A stretch of 64,000 bases of DNA from the NCBI GenBank assembly GCA_033065855.1, contig JAVXUO010000235.1:310001-374000 (forward strand), written 5' to 3'. Shown piece by piece: positions 11,940-22,834 of this stretch (its first letter is position 1; each line of letters starts with the position of its first letter). The notes under the pieces are model-generated. The model had not been told where the DNA came from and did not search any database. It saw nothing but the letters and a program-made list of their open reading frames with translations. This DNA is from Escallonia rubra. Taxonomy: Eukaryota; Streptophyta; Magnoliopsida; Escalloniales; Escalloniaceae. The position numbers and the translations under genes were made by a program.

Positions 11940-12530
11940 GATGAGCATCACTTGCGTGAGTGACATGGGGTGACATAGGGGCATGAAAACTTTCTCAATC
12001 TCTGTTACTCCTCACTCCCTGTTATGCTCTCAGCTCTCTCCATTGGATTGAGTTAAAAGGGTTTGGGACATGGTCATTGAGGATTTGGATCTTCGGGATT
12101 TTCGTAGCCAACTCCAATGCATTTTTCCGGTTGGGTTTCGATTTCAAAATTCTAATCGTAGGGATGGAATGAGAAAAATGGAAAAACAAAGGGCCTTACA
12201 AAATCTTATGTTGTTTCAAAATGTGAAAGCTCCTCGTTTAAGCACTTAAAAATCTGCGAATTCGAGATATACAAAGATGTTTCCTGCTTAGAAAGAGGAA
12301 ACCTTATCCTACCAAAAGACATGAATTTTTTTCCCTCCACTTATCTGTTTGTATTCATTTGATCCTTAAGTTTGAAATGTGAAGCTTACATAGTTAATAG
12401 TTGAACTTGTGGTCATTCAGCTTTCGGGACCTTAGAAATATGTGAACTAGCATGGAGATTTTGAGTTCAGGCATACACCCCCTGGTTGGGTTTAGGCTAA
12501 AGAACGTATTAGTTTGTGGTTCGTGGTGTC
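11940..12530. other. Intergenic, nothing seen
   Basis: No frame or element boundary was recognised between the two hAT-derived regions. Confidence 0.5.
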
Positions 12531-13219
12531 AAAATGGTCGGACCGGCCTGATTCGGTCCAAAAAAGGCCTGGGCTGGCCGGCCTTATAGGGGAACAGTAC
12601 CGGCCCTAGACCATAGGGCCTAGGGCCAGGCCTATTTTATTTGCAAAAAAATCTAGCCCGGCCCGGCTTGAATTCGGCCCCATTTTTTAGGGCCTGGCCC
12701 GGCCCCACGAATTTTTGAGATTCTGACTTCCCCCCCCCCCACGGCCACGGCTATATTCCCTCATTTTTGCAAAATTCCCCAACAACTTTATAACGACAAG
12801 TTTAGGGAGTATTTTCGTCCAACAGCTATATATGATTGATGATTTAAAAAATTGAGATATGAACGACTAGTTTTAATGGGCATTTTGATCTTTTGTGAAT
12901 TTTGAAAAATTTATAAATTCACCCACTTTCTTTTATATTTTTCATATCAATCTTCTCACTCTCTCTTATCAAAATTCTACAAGTTTTGCTACAATTGTTA
13001 TTTGTTACTAAGTATTAACCCTCTCCAATTTTTAATTATAAGTATTAACTTTACTACTCTTATTCCTTTACATTTAGTTACTCTTACTAAATTCTGCAAG
13101 TTTTGCTACCATTATTATTTGTTACTAAGTACTAACCCTCTCAATTGCAAGTATTATTAATTATTTACTATTCTTATTCCTTTGCATTTAATTACTCTTA
13201 CTAGTTTTATTTTTCATTC
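12531..13219. mobile_element. 5' part of a decayed hAT element
   Basis: The stretch starts with TGGTGTCAAAATGGTCGG followed by repeated GGCC and GGCCCGG motifs up to about 12715. This resembles the terminal and subterminal sequence of the hAT element ending at 41435 (whose minus-strand start is TAGAGATGTCAAAAGGGCC). It leads into the broken transposase frame at 13220. A matching right terminus was not found downstream, so the element is truncated or its 3' end has diverged. Confidence 0.5.
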
Positions 13220-15089
13220 TTGTCAAAAAAATTAGCGTCAAATATATCTCAATTTTTTAAAACACGTAGCAAACATGGAGCACCATCACGAGCACCATCA
13301 CAAGCACCATTACAAGCACCACCACAACCATTCGATTTTCAAGATCCGTCACGAATGAGTATAGATACCCAAGCCAATTGGGAGCTCAACCAAAATATTT
13401 AAGATTTTGAATATACACCCTCACAAGATACCCTGCATTATAGTCAAAGACGTAGCTCAGTTGACGAAACTACTATTCCGGGGTAGAATTTTACCCCGAT
13501 GAGCGGTCATCATAGTGAAGGACCGAGCAATCCTTCCGGTAGTCCGCCAGAAGTCCAAAAGGGGAAGGAAAAAAAAACCGCGTGTTTATATCATTTTGAT
13601 GATATTATGGTTGACGGCGTCCGAAGAGCTCAATGTAAGTACTGTGATAAATTATTTTGGTATTGTAGTGGTAATGGACATCTTAATAGGCATTACCCTC
13701 TGTGTGCACCTAAACAAGGCCATGTCGAACCTAGCCAAACGCAGTTATCTTTTGACGGTAAGTTATTTGTTTATAATCAGCAAGACCAAAGAGACGGTCT
13801 TGCTGAATATATTTTTCACGATGAACATGTTTTTAGTTTTGCCGATAATGTTAAACACTCTAGATATATGAACACTTACGGGCAACCTTTGCACAAAAAA
13901 GTTCATAGGAATACAACTAGATCCGATGCACTTAGACAATATGATGCTCCTAAAGCACGCTTGATTAATTATTTTGATAATTTTGATGATAGAGGTAGTC
14001 TTACTTATGATGTTTGGCAATCTCCTTTTACTTTTGTAAGTTATGCTTGTGTAACGGCCCATTGGATTGATTATTATTTGACTATGAACAAGAGAATCAT
14101 CACTTTCGAACTCGTTCCTTATCTACATGATACTACGTTGCTACTTTTATAATTAATGTATGTACCACGTTTAAAAAAAAGACAAGATTATGAGTATTAT
14201 TTTTGATAATGCTTCTAACAATAAAGCTGTTATTTCAGCCTTAAAGGAAAGCTTTCAACCTGTACTTGCTGGTCAATTATTTCATGTTACATGTGTTTGT
14301 CATATAATTAATTTAATTGTTCAAGATGGTTTAGCTGTTACAGGAGATATTTTTCTCAAAATGAGGGGTATGACAGCGTTTATTAAAGGTTTGGGTCCGA
14401 GAACAGAACAATTCAAAGCTTTATGTGTTCAATATAATTTACCTCCTAAGAGACCACTTACAAATGCCGTTCATAGGTGGAACTCCACATATCATATGTT
14501 TTTACATGTTTTGGTATACAAAGAAGTGTATACGCATTTCTTATTAACCATGTTCCCACAAGGTTTGCCAACTCACGCAGAATGGCAGATGGCTGCACAG
14601 CTATCCGAATTTTTGGAGGTATTTTACATATCTATCAATTTATTATCTGGTACGTACTATCCCACCTCCCCTATCGCTATAGTAAAAATTCTCAAAATGG
14701 CTATAATGTTAACGAAATGGAGATATGTAGGACCCTTTCAAGAAATAGTAAAACATATAGATAGTAAGTTTAATAAATATTGGGTGGATTTGCCTACTAT
14801 TTTTGTTGTAGCCACTTGTTTGGCTCCTAGATTAATGTTGCATGGCGCGAAAGTCTCGATACTAGAGATATCAAGACTAATGTGCTACACGGAGGAGGAG
14901 ACAACCGATCTTACATTTTTAGCGAGCAGGAGGGTGTTGGATGACATGAGGAGTTGTCTTAACCCTGAGTCACTCGAGTTATGTGTATGTTGGAAGAATT
15001 TTCTTGATGCAAAATACCGCGAGCAAGATAAACCGATTGATGGTAGGAAGAGCAGCGATTCGGACGTCGAAACACTTCCGGATGATTAG
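13220..15089 (+). pseudogene. hAT transposase pseudogene (BED zinc finger)
   Basis: The frame opened at 13220 continues to 14152 but is interrupted by TAA at 13400-13402 and TAG near 13484. The remainder, 14190-15089, lies in another frame. The first part encodes a BED-type zinc finger (C-x2-C in QCKYCDKLFW, then a His and Cys near HLNRHYPLC). Next comes the N-terminal part of an RNase H-like transposase core (SLTYDVWQSPFTFVSYACVT). The second part begins at the DNAS-type catalytic segment (IIFDNASNNKAV) and includes CHIINLIVQDGL, typical of plant hAT and RICESLEEPER-type proteins. The C-terminal dimerisation core is missing: the protein jumps from the LAPRLMLHG region to a tail resembling RRVLDDMRSCLNPESLE. 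It cannot make an active enzyme as it stands. Confidence 0.8.
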
Positions 15090-15800
15090 GTATTTTCCTT
15101 TTCTCAAGTTTTTAGTATAAATTATTTGCAAACAAATTAAGTGTGCCTAAAGTAAATAATGCATTTCAGAAAAATATATTTGAAAAGATTCGATGCATCG
15201 GAGCAGATCAAGGCAGCGTCATTCCCGATTGTGGTTGGGGATGATAGCGCTTGCAACCGCTCGCCACCGTCCATTATAGATGCCAATCCTCTGAGAACCT
15301 ATCCACAACAACAAGAAACATAAAGAATATAGTAAAATAGGCCGGATTCTGGCCGCCGCCCCACGTGTGCCAAAGCATGGTGGGGCAGCCGCAATGGCTT
15401 TATATGAGAGGCTTTTTTCGAGAGAAGTTAGAAATAGATTTTTTAGAGAGAGAGAGGTCACAATGAAGAAAGAAGAAATGAATGTTATGATTTTGAAAAG
15501 GATAAAGCCAACTAAAAAGATCATACGAACAATTTCCATAATCGATAGTACTAATTCACACAAATCAATTGCACATATTAAAGAACAGTTGAACTATTAT
15601 CGAAAATAATTTAACTATATCATCACTAATCAAAATAGTAGAATTGATGGTAAATCAATTGATAGTTTATCATATAGATGAAAACAGTTGAACTGATGAA
15701 CTGGATAAAACTAGTTTGAAGGAAATATCTAGTCGAATTGACAAAGTTATCATGTTGAACTGATTACTGAATCAATTCAATGTTTGCTCTCATAAAACAG
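15090..15800. other. Intergenic, no gene seen
   Basis: An 80-codon plus-strand frame at 15367-15609 is Lys- and Arg-rich near its end and has no recognised domain. Nothing else is supportable. Confidence 0.4.
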
Positions 15801-16152
15801 TTCATAGTCTGAAGACAATAATTAAACTATGGTTGATTAAAACTGAAACAATTAGTTAGAGTCAATTAGTTGGACTTATTTGTAAACGATTCTACTGTTT
15901 TTGTGAGTATTTCAAGAATGTGGCACTGTTGAAAATGGCTGGACTGTCGAACTGTTTCCAAATCAGTCGAACTGTATTCATAGTCTGAAGACAATAGTTA
16001 AACTATGGTTGATTAAAACTGAAACAATTAGTTAGAGTCAATTAATTGGACTTATTTGTAAACGATTCTACTGTTTTTGTGAGTATTTCAAGAATGTGGC
16101 ACTGCTGAAAATGGCTGGACTGTCGAACTGTTTCCAAATCAGTCGAATTGTA
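15801..16152. repeat. 176-bp tandem duplication
   Basis: Units 15801-15976 and 15977-16152 differ at only a few positions (for example AATTAGTTGG versus AATTAATTGG). The surrounding sequence repeats short motifs such as GTCGAACTGT and CAGTTGAACTG. This may be part of an old retroelement but carries no coding sequence. Confidence 0.75.
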
Positions 16153-16509
16153 TTCACTTCCAGTACCACTCTTTTTTTCATTGAGAAGTTTTTGAATGAA
16201 ACAGCTGAACAATTTTTTATAGCAGTCTAATTGTTATGCATTCAACATATAATTTCTTATGCAATCAAAGTCGAGGAATCTTGGTTTTATTCATTTTCAA
16301 TTTTTTGGCGATCTATAAGTAAAATCAACTCACATAAGGTTGCAATCAAATGGATTGAGCATCTAGACTATTGCAACCACACTCTTGAAATTATGAGAGA
16401 CGTTTCGATTCATGAAAATGTGCAAAAGCTTTGGGGAGTTATGTGAAACATTTCTTATTACACAATTTAGACTTTAGAAGAGTGAATGGATTGTAGTAAA
16501 CAAAATAAG

Positions 16510-17655
16510 TGTAGGTCCCTTAACACACCTAGGGGGGTGTTGAATAGGTGTTTACAACTTTGAGCAATAATTTAAAACTAAATTTACAAAGTAATAACAG
16601 AAATAGTAAATATAAATCAACACTGAGATTTATACTGGTTCGGCCCCACCAGCCTAGGTCCAGTCCCTGAGCACTCCACACAAGGGAGACCTACTCGAGC
16701 CTTTCACTAACTAGCTAGCTTAGGGTGTTAGCTCAAACCGTAGTACAGATTCTGAAACCCTTCAAGGTTTCCAATGATTACAAATGAAAATAAGATTTAC
16801 AATTGAGATACAACAACACACTCCTTTATGAGTAGCTATTACAATGAATACAACAAGGCTAAGCTTTCTTAAGTGGGAAGATCTGTAATCTTTCAAGAAC
16901 TAAACCAAGAAGCTTTCTTTTCAATTTCTCAAAGTATGAACTCATTCAAAGAAAAATAGATGAAAGTGTGAAATAAGTTGAGAGAGTAATTTTGAGAAGT
17001 GAGAGAGATTATTTCAAAGATTAGAAAGGTGAGTAATAAATGCTCCCAAAGACTCATTTTATACTGGAAGAGAATATGACCGTTAAAAAGGGATGACACA
17101 AAGTTTGATTCGAATGAAAGATTAAATTGATTCGAATGAAAAACATCTCTGAGGAATTCGGTCTAATGAATCTGGGATTCATTCGAATAAAATGATAGAG
17201 TTGAGAGATGTTGAAGCCACTGAAGGATTGAGTCGAATTAAAACGTTGGCTTCGACCGATAACTTTGGCTTCGACTGAAAGTTTTGGCTTCAATCATTTT
17301 TTTTGTGAAAACTAGAATGAAAGAGACTGAAGGATTAATTCAAATGAAAGATCATTTTCCTTCGAATGAAAACTCTTGGTTTGTTCTTTACTTGATTTTT
17401 TTGAAGATCTTTAAGAAAGACTTAGTAACAAAAATTAATTACAACAAAGATAAAATATACTGAGGATTATAAGTCCAGGTCCAATACTTCGTCCAAGTCC
17501 TCGTCCAAGTCCAAGTCTAGTCTTTGTCCAAGAAATGTTCCCTGTTTAAGTTTGATTATGATTCGATCCTGAAATTAAGTTTAATAACAGTGTTAGATTA
17601 ATGTTAGAAAAAGTAATCTTGGAATCATCAAAATCAGTCAAGTCAATAATAAGAA
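16510..17655 (-). mobile_element. SIRE-like copia LTR relic
   Basis: The plus strand starts TGTAGGTCCCTTAACACACC and continues CTAGGGGGGTGTTGAATAGG and a GGTTCGGCCCC motif. The far end has a TTAGATTAATGTTAGAAAAA stretch followed by ATCATCAAAATCAG. These are features familiar from the LTRs of SIRE/Maximus-type plant copia elements read in antisense, so the element sense would be minus. The middle carries repeated TTCGAATGAA motifs (about 17100-17370). No internal domain or second LTR was identified, so it is a solo LTR or fragment with an uncertain right edge. Confidence 0.45.
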
Positions 17656-19225
17656 ATGTGAACCTAAGAGTAAACTATTCTACCCATTTGTGATAAAATG
17701 GAGTATTGCTTACATAATGAAGAAAGGCCATAATCCAGGTCATGGAGATAAAGGTAAGGAGCTACAACTATAGGTGGATTATAATCGTCATACCAAAGTC
17801 TAGTGGTGGTTGTGTCATTGCTTCATCGATAGGTAGAACATGGGCAACCATAACAACATCTGGTAAAGGCCTTTCTTGTGACACTACTTTGCTAACGGGT
17901 ATGAACCAATTACTGAAATGAGGTCGTGATCAAGGATTCCTTCAAATTACCCTACTATTTAACAACCGATGGCTATGGAATTAGCTGATAAGGGTGGAGA
18001 ATAAACAAATAGTCACCGCAGCTTAGGTTTATGTTGAACAATTCTTCCGGTGTTGCTAGCTCAAGCAACTTCCTATGGTGGCACTAAAAGAGGCATGACA
18101 AACTGCTAGATTTGCTCATTGGAACATCAAGCACAACTTACTTGGAGTCCTCGTTCTCGTTGACGCCTAATCTCAAGTAATTGGAGGTTTTAATGGTAGG
18201 ATGTTTGTTGGTTCCTTTGGGAGTGTCAGGATCGGGAGACAGGCTAGGTGCCATCTCAACAGGTTTTCGCTGTTTTCTATTTTAGTGTAGGTTCCTTAAG
18301 TTGTACAGGCTAACCGGATACTCATGAAGATTTATACCCCTGCATAGTTTTCATGAAGTTTTTAATGTTGATTCAAAAGAAGAAAGAAATACGGAAGCTA
18401 ACGTGAATTAATCTGGACCAAAGCATTTCAAAAACATACTGGAGGCAACCATTTAAGACTTTAAGGTATATATCTTAATGTACTAGACCGACACCAGTAC
18501 GCGATGTGACACATCGTCTAGGATTTAACTTTTGGCATATATAAGGTTAAGTAGAGAGCATTTATTTCTACTCTATCAAGTACTTATATGGTTTGTATAA
18601 CTGTTCGAGCAGGGTCTTAGTGTAACTAAGAGTTAAGCTCGAAGACTTATAATAATTTTGTTTTTTTCTTTTTTTTTGATTTGGTTGTAATAGTTCTTTT
18701 ATGTATATTAGTTTTTTTAAAAAGTAATCTAACTAAAAAGACGGACTATCCTGTGACGTTCTTGTCTATTTTTATAACTTGGTTTAAACTTTAGTACAAT
18801 TTTCTTGACTAAATAAAAAAAAAAAACTAAATAGAATGTCAAATAGACTTTTCCATTTAAGAATGTTGGAGACTATGGACAAATGGTCTAGTTTTGACTT
18901 TATCACTAACACACACACACACACACGCGCACTGGTTTTTAAACCTCAAGTCAAATTTGCCACACACCAACAAATTCCACACATACCACGGGGTCAAAAA
19001 AACATCCAGAAACCTAGCTCTCACAATTTTTAAGTAAAAAAAAAAAACTAACCCCAACCCTTCCTTAAATTCCTAGCAGGTCCCACACTGCTTAGAATCA
19101 GTCACCCCCAGCCTTAAAAGCTCGAAACGCGTCGTTTCGCACACCCATGTCACAACTAACCATAGTCAAGCCCACCAATCCAATCCAATCCAACTACAGT
19201 TAGGCTCCCCCATCCCCACTCTTTT
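17656..19225. other. Intergenic, no gene seen
   Basis: Non-coding. A short (CA)n run sits at about 18909-18926. The last part is the presumed upstream region of the gene at 19346. Confidence 0.5.
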
Positions 19226-19345
19226 AAAGAGCCAAAACTTCGACCAGCTGAAGCCTTAAAAATTAAACTCCGTATAATATCAGATAGACAGAGCGAAGGT
19301 AATACCAACACAGAGAGAGAGAGAGAGAAGCGGAGAGACAGTACG
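19226..19345 (+). promoter_or_regulatory. Putative promoter and 5' UTR of OCTOPUS-like gene
   Basis: A TATA-like TATAATAT lies at about 19273-19280, some 65 bases before the ATG. A GA-rich leader with (GA)n at about 19313-19327 follows, a common feature of plant 5' UTRs. The transcription start is inferred only. Confidence 0.4.
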
Positions 19346-20041
19346 ATGGCGTTTTATGTCGACGACGAAGAGGTGTGGAAATGTGAGAAACACCCCTCGA
19401 AGCGCCGCAAGACCGGAATCTGCCCCACCTGCCTCCGTGAACGCCTCGCCCTCCTGTGCCGCGACTGCCACAACCCGCGCCCCTGCGCTTGCGCCTCCTC
19501 CGCCGCCGCCACCACCTCTTCTTCGTCCTCCTCATCCTCTTCCTCCTCCTTCTCCCTCTTCGGCAGCCGCCGCGTCGACAGAGGCGGAGACGGCGAAACC
19601 GGCCGCGTGTCTAACCTCATCGACAACGAGCCGTCCCTCCGCAAGTCCCGGTCCGTCGCGGTCCCGTTCTTCAGATCGCGGTTCGGGAGCGTCAGGGAGC
19701 ACGTCGACACGCAGAAGCCTCCTGTGCCGCCGAGCCGTGCCAAAAAGTCGTCCTTCTGGTCCGTTTTTAAGAGCAAGAAAGGCGGAGAGAAAGGCGGAGA
19801 GGGGGAAGGCGAGGGGCTGAAGATGAACGACGCCGCTGCGGGCTTCGATTATGAGAAGATCATGATGATGAGATCCAGATCGGTCAGCGTGCCGGTGGCG
19901 TCGAACTATAACGGCAGCGGCGGCGGCAGCAGCAGCGGCGGAGATTTCCGGTCGCCGTCCCGAAGGCGGTGGCACTTTCCGAGCCCGTTCCGGTCGTCGT
20001 CCAAAGTCGTTCAAGATCGGTCCCCAGTGTGTAGAGGTTGA
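19346..20041 (+). CDS. OCTOPUS-like (DUF740-type) small protein
   Basis: A single-exon gene of 231 codons. Near the N-terminus is a Cys/His cluster: C13, H16, C26, C29, C38, C41, C47 and C49, in the arrangement CEKHP, TGICPTCLRERL and CRDC. This pattern occurs at the N-terminus of plant OCTOPUS/OCTOPUS-like (DUF740) proteins, membrane-associated regulators known from phloem differentiation. A poly-Ser tract follows (about residues 56-70), then a basic Ser-rich region with RSRSVSVP-type motifs and Gly/Ser repeats near residues 195-205. It is much shorter than OCTOPUS (over 600 residues), so it belongs with the short relatives of unknown function. The start fits: first Met in frame after a GA-rich leader. 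GC content is high compared with the flanks, and the frame is clean with no intron needed. Confidence 0.8.
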   Translation: MAFYVDDEEVWKCEKHPSKRRKTGICPTCLRERLALLCRDCHNPRPCACASSAAATTSSSSSSSSSSSFSLFGSRRVDRGGDGETGRVSNLIDNEPSLRKSRSVAVPFFRSRFGSVREHVDTQKPPVPPSRAKKSSFWSVFKSKKGGEKGGEGEGEGLKMNDAAAGFDYEKIMMMRSRSVSVPVASNYNGSGGGSSSGGDFRSPSRRRWHFPSPFRSSSKVVQDRSPVCRG

Positions 20042-22470
20042 AGGTTTTTCTTTTTACTTAAAAACTATTGAGAAGAAAGAGAAATATCAATAAGATTTTT
20101 ACCTTTTTAACACGTGGTTATTATGACATCATAATTGGATTGGATATTTTCAAGCTACAAAAAGCAGAGTTTGTGTAATTATTGTTTATGCTTTTTAGAA
20201 TCATTGGAATTGAATATTTTGAAGCACCATCTCATTATTTGATGGGATTGGTCCCATTTAACCAAGGGATATGAGTGTACTCTGGGATTTTTATTCTGTG
20301 ATGACGATGATTCAAGAAGTGACATTCAATAATTTGGGTTGTTAGTCTTGATTTGATTAGGCTGGTTGAAATGATTGAATTGTTCATGGGGTCACCTTCA
20401 TCGGAATGTTGCGTGTACAATTAATTTGGGATAATCTTGCTGTATACATTTATCCAAGGATTGCATTTTATTTAGTCTTTTAATTTCTTATGTCAATTTA
20501 GTTAAAAAGGGTGAAGTAACGAGAGAGGTGGTGCACGACATCTCGATGCAAATCCCGTAAAGAGAAAAACTAAACAGGCGAATTCACGGAACACGTATTC
20601 TCTAGATTTTTATGAAACAGTATTTTAAAAGATGTGGTTAAATCAACACACCCATCCATCGAAATCGGTTGCGATTTTTTTAAGACTGTCGAATGTGGAT
20701 GCATTGACATTGTAATAATTTTGTTGCGTTATCTGCTAGTTTTTTCTTTTAGGATGCAAAAGTTGATATTGGGGATCTTTTCGCAACTTCGATGCCCACT
20801 CCTTAAACCATCATTGACTTTTGAGGCTTTCCCTGGAAAAATGGGAAAGCCATCCATTGCTGACTGGTGGGGTGGGGTGGTGACGTGGGTGCATGAGAGG
20901 CTTACCTTACCACTTACTAGATTCGTGACCAATCTCAGCACCAAAATTTATTACTTGGAAATCTGATGCGACAGGAGGTAAAAAGTTTATTCCTATCTAA
21001 CATGAAGATGGTTGAGACCGTTGGTCCCGAATCGCTTGATAATATTAACAATGCAAGAATTATGTTTATAAGATTTTGAAATTTTGAGAAAATGTTTGTC
21101 ATTTCTTACCATTTTTGCGATACTAATAAGCTTGCTAAATGTTTCTAAGCAGAGGCCATGTAAGGATTTATTGATACAAGCTCATTAGTTAGTAGCACAC
21201 AAAATAAAAGAGCTACAATATCTTGTTCTTGTTTTTTGGGTTTCTGATTTTCAAAAGACATTGGTGCATTTCGAATGACATTTTCTAGGTAAGCACGGGC
21301 ATTTTTGTGTCACCCATGGCCACAATCAATTTAGTTGAAATCCAATTCACCTTTAGCAAGGTAAATTCGGTGGTGCATTCCTATTGGTTTGGTTAACCAT
21401 TTGGTTACAAATATTAATGCTAAATGAACAAAATTTACTAACAAATTATCAGCAGAGTGTTATTTTAAAACTGCACATGGATTTGCAAAATATCTGTGAT
21501 TTTTAACATTACAACGTCTGGTCATTTTGCAGTAACTATCGATCATCTAAATTTTTTTTTTGCTTGTTTAATAGTAAATGTTTGTAAATTCCAACATCCT
21601 AACACCTTCGGCTGACTGATATCACGAACAAGAGTCTGTCTTCTTCGTTACATGAGTAATCAAACTATTTTTCGAAAAAGACCAAGTTACAAAAAAGTAA
21701 CTATTAGAATCATATCGAAAATGAAACTTATGCAAGTCTTTGAGCCTCACCCTTAATTACATTGAAAACATACTTTTTCAGTTTGATGAAAGTAGATTCA
21801 ACATCTAACTGGAATCTTTTTGTTCTCTAATCACAAAAAAAAAAATAAAAAAATTCGGCTTCTTTTTGTTTTTGACCTATTTTGTACTTGAAACATATAA
21901 AAAAATTACAAAACAAAATTACGCTTAAATTGTACTACAAGTAACATCAAGTAGAACTTAACGCGTAAATAACATAAATTCATCTTTGTAATCCTGTTTT
22001 CTGAGTAACAGTAAGTTCATCCTTTTACCAAAAAAAAACATAAATTCACGTTGGCTATTGTTTGAACTCAAACTTCAGTTCCTTAGTTGGAGGCATTAGT
22101 CAAACAAGATAATTTGGGCTGGCGGCCAGGTATGAAGCTGAATATATATGTTGAATATTCACTATAATTAGTCCTTTTATGTGAGCCTGTTCTATGCCGT
22201 TAGCGTGAGACAGTGTTAGCTAGTCATAGAGGTCTAAGTTTTCTGGCACTTGTCGGCTCATAGCACAACGAGTAGTTATTGGTGTTATTAATGCTTAGCC
22301 TTACTACAGTGCCTAGATGGCTAAGGAAACATTAATTAATAGGCCTGGTCATTGAGGGCGTGGCTGGGTCAGGGCCGTCAGGCCAAATAACTGAGATGGC
22401 ATTAGTCGTTGCGCCTCTTTTTCATAACGTCAGGTTTTTTTTTTTTTTTTTTGTAAAGAGTAGGAATATT
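20042..22470. other. Intergenic, no gene seen
   Basis: The 3' flank of the OCTOPUS-like gene followed by AT-rich sequence. A 110-codon plus-strand frame at 20634-20966 has no recognised domain. No RNA genes were seen. Confidence 0.5.
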
Positions 22471-22832
22471 CTATCTCATGTCCCGTGTAAATTAATCATA
22501 TTTTTTAAATTATCATATAAAAATTGATTACTTTTAAATTAAGATAGATTTCGTAAATATTTTTACATATTTATTCTTTTTAAATTTTTTTTATTTTATT
22601 TTTCTTTCCACATATAACTCTTCATCAACTCATTTTTTTTCTCTCTCATGACTCACATCCTTATATTTCTTTATTCTATTTTTCTCTTCGTATTTTATAC
22701 TTCACCAATTAATTTTCTCTCTCCTCCCCCACTCTCTTTCTAAAGTGTAAAATAAAAAAACATACAATATATAACATAATCATTAATATGCGTGCAAAGT
22801 CAAATTGAGCAGTTTATGTGGGACGGAGGGAG
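22471..22832. mobile_element. Stowaway-like MITE
   Basis: The right end GTGGGACGGAGGGAG next to TA is the classic CTCCCTCCGTCCCAC terminus read on the other strand. The left end CTATCTCATGTCCCGTGTAA is a diverged inverted copy. The interior is AT-rich and non-coding. Confidence 0.6.
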
Positions 22833-22834
22833 TA

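Noticed and set aside
19263..20014. Frames overlapping the OCTOPUS-like gene on both strands
   Set aside because: GC-rich shadow frames; only the 19346 frame carries the Cys/His cluster and has a plausible leader.
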